From Parcubacteria group bacterium GW2011_GWA2_38_13 (GTDB taxonomy: Bacteria; Patescibacteriota; Patescibacteriia; Buchananbacterales; GWA2-38-13), in contig LBUD01000008.1 in assembly GCA_000992395.1 (NCBI GenBank), forward strand, positions 1,622-36,365: a stretch of 34,744 nucleotides of DNA, read 5' to 3'. Below are positions 17,271-25,244 of this stretch, piece by piece (the stretch's first letter is position 1; each line of letters opens with the position of its first letter). Both the position numbers and the translations under genes were made by a program. Under the pieces are notes generated by a model, which was given only the letters and a program-made list of their open reading frames with translations, ran no database searches and was not told the DNA's origin.

Positions 17271-17909
17271 ATGCTGGGAAATAATACGCAAAAAAAAATC
17301 AATGAAATAGATATGAATGATATTCCGGAGCCAAAGCAGGAAAATTCACTTGTGAAAGAAGCGTTTATTTTTCTCTGGGAAATAATCAAGGTGGTTGTCA
17401 TATCGCTTGCCGTCATTCTTCCCATACGATATTTTCTTATTCAGCCGTTTTATGTAAAGGGTGCATCCATGGAGCCCAATTTTCATGACCATGAGTATCT
17501 TATCGTGGATCAGATCAGCTACCGGTTTGGCGAGCCAACGCGCGGGGATGTGGTTGTTTTTCGGGCGCCTCCGCAACCGTATGATTTTTTTATAAAACGC
17601 CTGATCGGCTTGCCGGGCGAAACTATAAAAATTCATGATGGAAAGATTTTTATTTTTAATAGCGCGAATCCTCAGGGAGAAGAATTAAAAGAATCATATT
17701 TGTCTGCTGATTTGAAAAGCGTCGGATCAATTACTGAAGCGCTTGATCAGGACGAATATTTTCTCATGGGCGACAATAGGGAAGAAAGTATGGATTCAAG
17801 GTCGTTTGGACCGGTGAAAAGAAAGGCAATGGTTGGAAAAGTTTTTTTACGCGGATGGCCGCTGGATAAATTTTCTTTGTATCTCGACCCTCCGCAGTAT
17901 GGATTTTAG
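17271..17909 (+). CDS. lepB: Signal peptidase I
   Basis: GASMEPNFHDHEYLIVDQISYRFGEPTRGDVVVFRAP, FIKRLIGLPGETI, YFLMGDNREESMDSRSFG. Confidence 0.95.
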   Translation: MLGNNTQKKINEIDMNDIPEPKQENSLVKEAFIFLWEIIKVVVISLAVILPIRYFLIQPFYVKGASMEPNFHDHEYLIVDQISYRFGEPTRGDVVVFRAPPQPYDFFIKRLIGLPGETIKIHDGKIFIFNSANPQGEELKESYLSADLKSVGSITEALDQDEYFLMGDNREESMDSRSFGPVKRKAMVGKVFLRGWPLDKFSLYLDPPQYGF

Positions 17910-17910
17910 A

Positions 17911-18001
17911 ATTAAGTTCAAAATTCAAAGTGCAAAGTTAAAAGTTTTATGAAATTTTATAACTTTGAACTTTGAACTTTTAACTTTTAACTTTTAACTT
18001 G
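17911..18001. repeat. Inverted pair of degenerate 7-nt word arrays (AAGTTCA / AACTTTG type)
   Basis: Left AAGTTCA AAATTCA AAGTGCA AAGTTAA AAGTTTT; right AACTTTG AACTTTG AACTTTT AACTTTT AACTTTT AACTTG. Confidence 0.85.
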
Positions 18002-18007
18002 TATATT

Positions 18008-19363
18008 ATGCCCCGAAGAAAAAAAATTTTTTCAAACGCGCCAAAAATGGAAATACAATCAGGCGCCCAGGCACGGCAGAATAAAAATGTCCCTCATATT
18101 CTAAAAGGATTTAAGGACATTATGCCGAATGACCAAAAATATTGGCAGACATTAAGCCGGGTGGTTGAAAAAACCGCCGGTCAATACGGATTTCAGAAAA
18201 TTGAAACGCCGATTATTGAAGACACTTCTTTATTTACGCGCTCCGTCGGAAAGGAAACAGATATTGTATCAAAAGAAATGTATAGTTTTGTGGATCAGGG
18301 AGGCGATAATCTCAGCTTGCGGCCCGAGGGAACCGCGTCGGTTGCCCGCGCTTTCATAGAGCATGGGATGCTGAATCTTCCTCAGCCCGTGAAAATGTAT
18401 TATGAAGGGCCGATGTTTCGCCATGAAAATCCACAGGCAGGCAGATATCGCGGATTGCACCAATTTGGGTTTGAAGTGCTTGGCAGCGCTGCACCGGTTG
18501 TTGACGCCCAGCTTATTCTTATTGCATCTAATATTTGCCAGGAAATCGGGCTGAAACCCGGAAGCTACAGTATACAAATAAATAGTATTGGCTGTCCGCA
18601 GTGCAGGGCTGAATATAAAAAAGAGCTTGTGCTGTATTACAAAGCGAAGAGAAAATATCTTTGCGATTCATGCAAAAAAAGGCTTGTGAAAAATCCATTG
18701 CGCCTATTGGACTGCAAGGTTCCCGGATGCCAGTCGCTGAAGCCCGATGCTCCGCAGATTTTGGATTGGCTTGATGATTCTTGCAAGACGCATTTTATGG
18801 GAGTGGTGGAATATTTGGACGCGCTTGAAGTGTCGTATGTTTTAAATCCCCAGCTTGTGCGAGGGCTTGATTATTATACGCGGACGGTATTTGAAATCGT
18901 CGCGCAGGGAAAAGAAGAAATGGCGCAATCAGCAATCGGCGCCGGCGGCAGATACGATAATCTTATTGAAACGCTTGGAGGAAATCCTACTCCGGCGACA
19001 GGATTCGCGTTCGGGTTTGAGCGTATGATTATGCATATGAAAGAGCAGGAAGTGAAGCTGAAAGAAAAAAGAACGCCGGATATATTTTTGGCGCAGATAG
19101 GACAGCAGGCAAAAGTGCAGGCGTTGAAACTGTATGAACGGCTGAGAAAGGAAGGAATTTTAGTATATGAAAATTTTTCCAAAGACAGTTTGAAGGCGCA
19201 ATTGGAAATATCCAATAAGCTGAAAGCAAAATATACTCTTATTGTCGGGCAGAAAGAAGTTTTGGACGGAACTGTGCTTTTGCGCGATATGGATGCCGGG
19301 GTTCAGGAAATTATAAATTATGAAAAAGTTACCATAGAGATGAAAAAGAAATTGCAACAGTAA
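18008..19363 (+). CDS. hisS: Histidine--tRNA ligase
   Basis: LKGFKDIMPNDQKYW, LRPEGTASVARAFIEH, MYYEGPMFRHENPQAGRYRGLHQFGFEVLGS, RGLDYYTRTVFE, GAGGRYDNL. Start at ATG 18008 preferred over TTG 17999. Confidence 0.97.
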   Translation: MPRRKKIFSNAPKMEIQSGAQARQNKNVPHILKGFKDIMPNDQKYWQTLSRVVEKTAGQYGFQKIETPIIEDTSLFTRSVGKETDIVSKEMYSFVDQGGDNLSLRPEGTASVARAFIEHGMLNLPQPVKMYYEGPMFRHENPQAGRYRGLHQFGFEVLGSAAPVVDAQLILIASNICQEIGLKPGSYSIQINSIGCPQCRAEYKKELVLYYKAKRKYLCDSCKKRLVKNPLRLLDCKVPGCQSLKPDAPQILDWLDDSCKTHFMGVVEYLDALEVSYVLNPQLVRGLDYYTRTVFEIVAQGKEEMAQSAIGAGGRYDNLIETLGGNPTPATGFAFGFERMIMHMKEQEVKLKEKRTPDIFLAQIGQQAKVQALKLYERLRKEGILVYENFSKDSLKAQLEISNKLKAKYTLIVGQKEVLDGTVLLRDMDAGVQEIINYEKVTIEMKKKLQQ

Positions 19364-19373
19364 TGACGAGGTT

Positions 19374-19403
19374 CTAGGTTGTAGGTGCTAGGTTCTAGTG
19401 TTT
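19374..19403. repeat. Degenerate 7-nt word array (GGTTCTA type), single-sided
   Basis: GGTTCTA GGTTGTA GGTGCTA GGTTCTA. Confidence 0.6.
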
Positions 19404-19408
19404 TTAAA

Positions 19409-19443
19409 TCGGGAGTCTTTAAAGAGGCTCCCTTTTTTTATTC
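19409..19443 (+). terminator. Terminator after hisS
   Basis: GGGAGtCtttaaagaGgCTCCC followed by TTTTTTTATT. Confidence 0.75.
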
Positions 19444-19636
19444 CTCCCTCTCCCTGGACGGGAGAGGGATTGAGGGTGAGGGTGAACAGATAAAATTTTT
19501 CCCTTTCCGAAAACGCCTGCCAGCCTTGGGTTGGGAGAGGGTGGCCTCAAGGCCGGGTGAGGCAAACCAGGCGGAATATTTTACCCCCTCTTCAGGTGGC
19601 TATGCTGTTTGTAAGGCTCCGTAGCCTCACTCCCGA

Positions 19637-19758
19637 CCCAGACTGTCCGAGAACGAATTTCTGTAGGGGCGACTTTTGTGGTCGCCCGATGATTTAGAGA
19701 AATTCTGGGCGGGCACAAGACCCGCCCCTACATTTTATAAATTCTCGTACAGTCTGGG
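19637..19758. repeat. Palindromic dispersed element copy B (same family as 8742-8865)
   Basis: CCCAGACTGTCCGAGAACGAATTTCTGTAGGGGCGAC...GGGCGGGCACAAGACCCGCCCCTAC...GTACAGTCTGGG. Confidence 0.8.
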
Positions 19759-19820
19759 AGGAATATAAAAAAATAAATTTGTATGTGCGCATTCGCAGTG
19801 CGCTATTCGTATGCAAAAAA

Positions 19821-19974
19821 AGGCAGACGATGTTTCGTCTGCCTTATGTTATATTTTGTACGGGCGATTAATAATCGCCCGTACATTATTACAAAAAAAT
19901 AAAAAAAGGCAGTCCTCGCGTTTGCGGGACTGCCTATATTGTTTTTGTAGGGGCGAATAGTATTCGCCCGTTAC
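19821..19974. repeat. Cluster of four palindromes at a convergent gene boundary
   Basis: AGGCAGACGA-tgtt-TCGTCTGCCT; TGTACGGGCGATTA-a-TAATCGCCCGTACA; AGGCAGTCC...GGGACTGCCT; GGGCGAATA...TATTCGCCC. Confidence 0.8.
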
Positions 19975-19989
19975 TTTTTTACAAAAGAA

Positions 19990-22206
19990 CTATTCGGCTT
20001 TGATTGTACACCCAAGAAAATCAGGTGTTGGATCAAGCCCTGGTTGGTTGAAGGGCTCCTTGGGAGCCTCTCCGCCAAGGAAAAGGAAATTCAATATAGC
20101 AATTGGGTCGGAAATATTTATATTTCCATCATCATCCGAATCGGCCGCGTCTTTACAGATTCCTTGTGTATCTCCAAGGAATAGCCAGCCAAGAATGGCA
20201 ATCGGATCGGTGATATTCACATCTCCATCCTGATTTGCATCTCCGCGCCTGAATTCGTATTCAATTTCGCGCAAGATAATTTTTTGCGTAATCCCGTCAA
20301 AAGGATCGCGCACGGTTACGGTGTATTGATAGGCGCCAAGCGCGAGATTTAATTCAACTCGCGGCTGAACGTCAATCACGCCGTCTTTATTTTCCCAAAT
20401 AAATGACAACGAGTCATCGTTTGGGTCAGTGGAATTTGTCGCGTCCAAAGCTATTGCAGTGGACTCTCCTTGTGCCAGAATGGCGAGCAAATCTTCGTCT
20501 TCAATTAAAACAATTGGCGCTACGTTATCATGAAACGGGTCTTGCCAAAAGCTTATGTCGGAAATGGCAACCGTAGATGCGTCAGTATTGGCAATAAAGC
20601 CAAAAATAAGATCAACGGTTTTTCCGCGATACTCCTGAACATTGATAAGCCCGCTGTCGCTTGGGCCCTTGTCTGTGACTGCGTTGTCCAGCCATATTGG
20701 CGTTTCAATTTCGTCTGATTTTATGGAAAGCATAAGCTGTGAATTTCCGATTTCCGAAAATTCATACGTGAAGCTTATGTAATCCCATTGCAAATCAATG
20801 GTCTGTGTGAGCGTGAACGTCGTATCCGGCGCAACATCGCCTCCGCCACCTTCGGCCACAGCCTTTTTCAGAAGCGCTTTTGTGTCGCTGGGAAGTTCAC
20901 ACGATCCGAAACATTCACCTGTTGAAAGTATTATCCCGGTAATTTTTTTCTCCGGGGTTTTATCATCCACACAGGCAAGTCCGAAAATTCGGTAGTTTAG
21001 GCGATCGCATGAATCAATGTGGCATATGTATGATGTGCTGACGGGTCCGTTTGGAGGCAGGCATGTGAAATCCATAGGATTTGCGCCGGTTTCAAACAAA
21101 ACCGATGCATTGAAACCAATGTTTTTATCCACCTGATCCAGATTGCATCCATTGCCGAAGAGCAGGGGATTTTCTGCCAAGGTTGCGTGGTTTTGGTACC
21201 AAAGGTACACGTCGTGGTAGAAATTCAGCAGATTTCTTTCAGAGGAAGGAACGTCAATCCATGCATTCACAAAATATGCCTTGTTGTCGGCTGAACCGCT
21301 GATAAGGTCTGCGTAAACGCCGGTTTTCCGTAACCTGAGAGTTTGATTTCCCAAATCGTTTTTTACCACATCCGGCGGATCCCAAAGTGTGAGATGCGTT
21401 GGTACGACTTTGTCGCCAACCTTTGGGCGAAGAGGAAGTGTCATTTCACAGACATTGGCCATCAAAAACGCGCCCAAGCTGTGGCCCATGAAATGCACGG
21501 GCTTGTTGTAATCCAAAGACAAAACCTTTTGCAGTTCTTTGGCGCACAGCCTTGATTGGGGCAGGATATTCATTGTGGCTTGTGCCAAATGAATAGTGCC
21601 TGCTTTTTCGAACCAATCCCATGCAAGGATGTTGACGGTTTCGCCCATGCGCGCGTAGAGTACGCGTGCGGTTTCAACCATCCATCCGGACGAAGGCTCG
21701 CCGCCGTTCCACCCGTGCGTCATCACGATCGTGCCAAAATCCTTATTGAAGAGTTGCGCCTGAACGTCAGGTTGCATCTCCACAAATTGCACTTTGGCTG
21801 GGTGGTAGATTTGAAGTTGGGTGGGGGATACACACACAGGCCTTATGATTCGTCCGAATATTCCAGTATGTTCTCCAAATGGTCCAGGCCAAGTACCCTC
21901 CCAACTGTTCCAAGATATGGCAATTAATCCATCAATTGACATTACAATGTTCGGAAGGAATTGAGTTCCTTTAGTATACTCATTAACACGGGAAACATTG
22001 CCTATCGGCTTGTCATCTATGCTAAATAGTTGAGTATATATTTCTGAATACTCACCGCGTTCGCCATTTTCTATCCAAACGATGCCGTAGCCGATATTCT
22101 TTCTTGAAGAAATTTTTGGTGGGCTATCAAAATATTGGCCTTCATCGCTAATATCTATTTCAATGTCAGCTTGTAATTTATTGCCGTTATAATCCAGTCT
22201 TTGCAT
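19990..22206 (-). CDS. C-terminal part of a secreted lipase-like alpha/beta hydrolase with C-terminal dockerin type I repeats
   Basis: VHFMGHSLGAFLMANV (GxSxG), TIVMTHGWNGG; C-terminus GDANQDGDVNITDPIAILGWLFLGD...DSDDDGNINISDPIAILNFLFLGG is a dockerin-type Ca-binding pair. Frame continues upstream toward 22337 as RNPPEHVFSRKPDISVLNDGTFRIVYARFNKAPGDNNRLIV. Confidence 0.85.
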   Translation of the reverse strand: MQRLDYNGNKLQADIEIDISDEGQYFDSPPKISSRKNIGYGIVWIENGERGEYSEIYTQLFSIDDKPIGNVSRVNEYTKGTQFLPNIVMSIDGLIAISWNSWEGTWPGPFGEHTGIFGRIIRPVCVSPTQLQIYHPAKVQFVEMQPDVQAQLFNKDFGTIVMTHGWNGGEPSSGWMVETARVLYARMGETVNILAWDWFEKAGTIHLAQATMNILPQSRLCAKELQKVLSLDYNKPVHFMGHSLGAFLMANVCEMTLPLRPKVGDKVVPTHLTLWDPPDVVKNDLGNQTLRLRKTGVYADLISGSADNKAYFVNAWIDVPSSERNLLNFYHDVYLWYQNHATLAENPLLFGNGCNLDQVDKNIGFNASVLFETGANPMDFTCLPPNGPVSTSYICHIDSCDRLNYRIFGLACVDDKTPEKKITGIILSTGECFGSCELPSDTKALLKKAVAEGGGGDVAPDTTFTLTQTIDLQWDYISFTYEFSEIGNSQLMLSIKSDEIETPIWLDNAVTDKGPSDSGLINVQEYRGKTVDLIFGFIANTDASTVAISDISFWQDPFHDNVAPIVLIEDEDLLAILAQGESTAIALDATNSTDPNDDSLSFIWENKDGVIDVQPRVELNLALGAYQYTVTVRDPFDGITQKIILREIEYEFRRGDANQDGDVNITDPIAILGWLFLGDTQGICKDAADSDDDGNINISDPIAILNFLFLGGEAPKEPFNQPGLDPTPDFLGCTIKAE

Positions 22207-22297
22207 GACGATTAATCGATTGTTGTCTCCTGGTGCCTTGTTAAAACGTGCATAAACAATTCTGAATGTGCCATCATTTAAGACTGAAATATCTGGC

Positions 22298-23080
22298 TTA
22301 CGCGAAAAAACATGTTCCGGAGGATTCCGCGCGCACGTATATTATAGTGTGTAAACCGTCACTACCTTCCCATCCGATATTCAATACAGCCGAAATTTTA
22401 TCTTTTATTCTGGTGCCAGTGGAGTCGTATAAACTCAAACAGATACCATCAAAGGTTTCCCATGAAGAGGCAAAGTGGCCGCTATTATTCATCGATATTT
22501 GGTTGTTGCCACCAAATTGAGTAAATGTCGATTCTATAATAACATCTTCACCAACTTGATTATTTGATGCATCAAATAATCGCGCGATAAGACCAGTCGG
22601 CTGTCCGTTTAAAAAAGAAAACCAAGAAATAATGTAATTTCCCATATCATCTATCGAGATATGCGCTGAACCTATATCGTTTCCAGCCACTGCAGTATAT
22701 ATTTTTTTTTGTATATCAAGTGTACCGTCTGGGTTTATTCTCTCTAATAGTATATTATTACTACCGTCTACATACACACAAATGAGTTGGTTGTTTTTGT
22801 TAATCGCTGAGCTATGTCCATTAGACGGTGCGGAGTAGCCAATTTTAATCTCTTGAGTTCCTATTAAATTACAATCTTGTGCGTTGATGCTTCGGCTGCA
22901 GATTATGAAACCGACAATCGACGAGACGACGAACAGGACGAGCGACGAACAAATCGCCTTCGCAAGGCTGCCTCCTTCGCCGAAGTGGCTACGAAGGCCA
23001 AGTCGGCGTATCAAGGCGAACGAGAAAAGCGTCTTCATGTGAGACTCCTTTGCGCTTTGCGCACATTTGACCATTGACAT
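22298..23080 (-). CDS. N-terminal part of the same secreted protein (signal peptide plus beta-repeat region), separated by a frameshift
   Basis: Signal-like SSLVLFVVSSIVGFIICSRSINAQ, then repeat-type beta region matching the style of the downstream frame. The likely start is MKTLFSF at about 23038. Confidence 0.75.
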   Translation of the reverse strand: MSMVKCAQSAKESHMKTLFSFALIRRLGLRSHFGEGGSLAKAICSSLVLFVVSSIVGFIICSRSINAQDCNLIGTQEIKIGYSAPSNGHSSAINKNNQLICVYVDGSNNILLERINPDGTLDIQKKIYTAVAGNDIGSAHISIDDMGNYIISWFSFLNGQPTGLIARLFDASNNQVGEDVIIESTFTQFGGNNQISMNNSGHFASSWETFDGICLSLYDSTGTRIKDKISAVLNIGWEGSDGLHTIIYVRAESSGTCFFA

Positions 23081-23155
23081 TTGACACGTGACTTTTCCCC
23101 CTCACCCCAACCCTCTCCCGCACGGGGCGAGGGAGAATTAAGAGGAAACTCCTTT

Positions 23156-23235
23156 GGTTGAAGTAACTGGTAACCAGTAACGGGTAACGAGTAAACAGCT
23201 GTTTGAATTAGGAATCAGGAATCAGGAATTATGGA
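23156..23235. repeat. Degenerate 7-nt word array (GTAACGG / GGAATCA type)
   Basis: GTAACTG GTAACCA GTAACGG GTAACGA GTAAACA ... GGAATCA GGAATCA GGAATTA. Confidence 0.7.
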
Positions 23236-23327
23236 ATCTTTTTTCAATTTCTGAATTTCATAATTTCATCCATTTCTGTAATTATTCAATTGTCAAAGTG
23301 CTTTTTATTATTGATTGTTGATACGCA

Positions 23328-23468
23328 TTGTCATGCTGAACCGACATTGTCGCCCTGAATTTAATTCAGGGTCCCCCGGATAACTATGGGATCCCGAATC
23401 AAGTTCGGGATGACAAGGAGAATAGCCGGAAAGACAATATGGATCCCCGCATTCGCGAGGATGACAAT
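23328..23468. repeat. TGTCAT...ATGACA dispersed intergenic repeat, copy 1
   Basis: TTGTCATGCTGA...CCCTGAATTTAATTCAGGG...ATCCCGAATCAAGTTCGGGAT...GATGACAA. Confidence 0.65.
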
Positions 23469-23524
23469 AGGCAGTCAACAATTTAATACATTATAATATT
23501 TTAGCGAAAAAGTCAAATGCTTGC

Positions 23525-23636
23525 TATCAGGAATCAGTAACTAGTAATCAGTAATCAGGATTAGGAATTAAATATTTATTAGCCCTAGTTACTGATTACT
23601 GGTTACTGATTCCTAAGTTACTATTTACCGATTACT
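23525..23636. repeat. Inverted pair of degenerate 7-nt word arrays (GTAATCA type)
   Basis: Left GGAATCA GTAACTA GTAATCA GTAATCA; right GTTACTG ATTACTG GTTACTG ATTCCTA. Confidence 0.8.
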
Positions 23637-23796
23637 AAATCCCTAAACATCCTTGACTTGTCCACAGAAAGATGTTATGGTTTGCTTGTATAATTATTAA
23701 GAATTATTTATAATATATGTATATAGAAGAGGTGTTGATAAATACCGATTCTTTACATTATAAATAATTTAACACACCCAAAGGAGGTGTATCATA

Positions 23797-24039
23797 ATGG
23801 CAGAAATCAAACGGAAGAAAGGCGAAAGCTTTGAAAGCTTGATGAGGCGATTCAAGAAGAAAATCCAGCAAAGCGGAATTTTGTTGCAGTCGCGAAAAAT
23901 TCGTTATTTTGCGCGCGCAGAAAACCACAACAAGAGAAAAACCGATGCTCTTCGAAGAATCCGAATCACGGCCGAGAGAGAATATCTCAAAAAAATCGGC
24001 AGATTGCCTGAAGAAGAATTTAAGTTCACGAGACGCTAG
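23797..24039 (+). CDS. rpsU: 30S ribosomal protein S21 (bS21)
   Basis: GESFESLMRRFKKKIQQSGILLQSRKIRYF...KRKTDALRRIRI; AAAGGAGGTG ribosome-binding site. Confidence 0.93.
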   Translation: MAEIKRKKGESFESLMRRFKKKIQQSGILLQSRKIRYFARAENHNKRKTDALRRIRITAEREYLKKIGRLPEEEFKFTRR

Positions 24040-24083
24040 AAGCTGATATGTCGCTGATGAGTACGCTGAGAGAGCGCTGAAAA

Positions 24084-24114
24084 TTTGTCCCCCGGATTTT
24101 TTTCGGGGGACAAA
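24084..24114 (+). terminator. Strong hairpin terminator downstream of rpsU
   Basis: TTTGTCCCCCG-gattttttt-CGGGGGACAAA. Confidence 0.65.
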
Positions 24115-24134
24115 ATAGAAAATTGTTTTTTAGA

Positions 24135-24259
24135 TTGTCATTCCCCCGACACTTCGGGGAAATCCATTACCCTTGTGTCATCCTGAGTGAAGCGAAGGAT
24201 CCCATACTATAGCGCAAAGATCCGGGGGATTCTTCGGCCATTGGCCTCAGAATGACAAT
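24135..24259. repeat. TGTCAT...ATGACA dispersed intergenic repeat, copy 2
   Basis: TTGTCATTCCCCCG...TGTCATCCTGAGTGAAGCGAAGGATCCC...CTCAGAATGACAA; ends are inverted (TTGTCATTC/GAATGACAA). Confidence 0.7.
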
Positions 24260-24307
24260 TATTGGAAAGTCTGAAGATAAAATTATATTTGTTATTCTAT
24301 ATAGATT

Positions 24308-24766
24308 ATGCCAGAAAGTATTTTAAAAAAAATTGAAGAGGAGATGATCGTCGCGATGAAAGGCAAAAAGGAAGTTGAACTTTCCACATTGAGAATGATG
24401 AAAACCGCCATTAAAAACGCGGAGATTGCAAAGAGGCCTGAAAAACTTACTGAAGATGATGAAATGAAAGTTTTAAAAAGCGAAGTGAAAAAACACCAGG
24501 ATTCCATTGATTTATTTCAAAAAGGAAACCGGCCGGATTTAGTAAAAAAGGAGGAAGAAGAATTAAAAATCGTAAAAAAATATCTTCCGCAAGATTTGGG
24601 CGATGATGAATTAAAAAAAATTATTCAAAATGTTTTAAAAAAATTAGGAGACGATACCCAGAATTTCGGAAAAGTTATGGGAGCCGTGATGAAGGAGGTT
24701 GCCGGCAAGGCGGATGGGAATAGGGTGGCTGAATTACTGAAGAAAATAGTTCAAAGTTCAAAGTGA
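24308..24766 (+). CDS. GatB/YqeY domain-containing protein
   Basis: KGKKEVELSTLRMMKTAIKNAEI...DEMKVLKSEVKKHQDSIDLFQKGNRPDLVKKEEEELKIVKKYLPQ...GKVMGAVMKEVAGKADGNRV. Confidence 0.95.
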   Translation: MPESILKKIEEEMIVAMKGKKEVELSTLRMMKTAIKNAEIAKRPEKLTEDDEMKVLKSEVKKHQDSIDLFQKGNRPDLVKKEEEELKIVKKYLPQDLGDDELKKIIQNVLKKLGDDTQNFGKVMGAVMKEVAGKADGNRVAELLKKIVQSSK

Positions 24767-24800
24767 AAAGTTCAAAGTCGCAGTTTAAAGTTTAAAAGTT
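24748..24800. repeat. Left 7-nt word array (AGTTCAA type) flanking the four-helix-bundle gene
   Basis: AGTTCAA AGTTCAA AGTGAAA AGTTCAA AGTCGC AGTTTAA AGTTTAA AAGTT. Confidence 0.85.
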
Positions 24801-25172
24801 ATGGACAACCAAGAGTTTAAAAAGAAGTTAATTATTCGTTCATTTAATTTAGCTCGAAATGTTATTAAACTTGCCGATACATTTCCCCAGAAACGATCTG
24901 CCTGGATAATTATTGATCAATTGCTTCGCGCGATTACTTCCATTGGAGCTAATATTATAGAAGCTCAAGCCGCCAGCTCAAGAAAAGACTTCATCAATTT
25001 TCTCAACCATGCCCTGAAAAGTGGAAATGAAACAAAATTTTGGCTGGCTTTATCAAAAGATTTAGATGAAAAATTAATTTCTGAAATAGAAAAATATTTA
25101 AAAGAAACCGATGAAATAGTCAAAATTCTCGGTTCGGCGATAGCCACCCTTAAAGGAAAAAATAAACTTTGA
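24801..25172 (+). CDS. Four helix bundle protein (S23 / Avd-like family)
   Basis: MDNQEFKKKLIIRSFNLARNVIKLADTFPQKRSAWIIIDQLLRAITSIGANIIEAQAASSRKDFINFLNHALKSGNETKFWL; spacing is typical of 23S rRNA intervening-sequence (S23) family proteins. Confidence 0.88.
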   Translation: MDNQEFKKKLIIRSFNLARNVIKLADTFPQKRSAWIIIDQLLRAITSIGANIIEAQAASSRKDFINFLNHALKSGNETKFWLALSKDLDEKLISEIEKYLKETDEIVKILGSAIATLKGKNKL

Positions 25173-25215
25173 ATTTTGAACTGTAATTTTGAACTTTGCA
25201 CTTTGAACTTTTAAC
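25165..25215. repeat. Right 7-nt word array (ACTTTGA type), inverted relative to 24748-24800
   Basis: ACTTTGA ATTTTGA ACTGTA ATTTTGA ACTTTGC ACTTTGA ACTTTTA ACT. Confidence 0.85.
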
Positions 25216-25244
25216 TATTGGTATAAAATATCGCTTGTCAAGCC

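Noticed and set aside
19385-19624. 79-aa + strand ORF after hisS
   Set aside because: Composed of terminator, CCCTCTCCC-type repeat and other dispersed-repeat sequence with no protein-like signal.
23156-23636. CRISPR array
   Set aside because: Units are 7 nt, degenerate and contiguous, with no unique 30-40 nt spacers and no cas genes in the window.
23328-24259. TGTCATCCTGAG-type repeats as a new element
   Set aside because: Dispersed intergenic repeats of this general sequence are widespread in many bacterial genomes; annotated but not claimed as novel.
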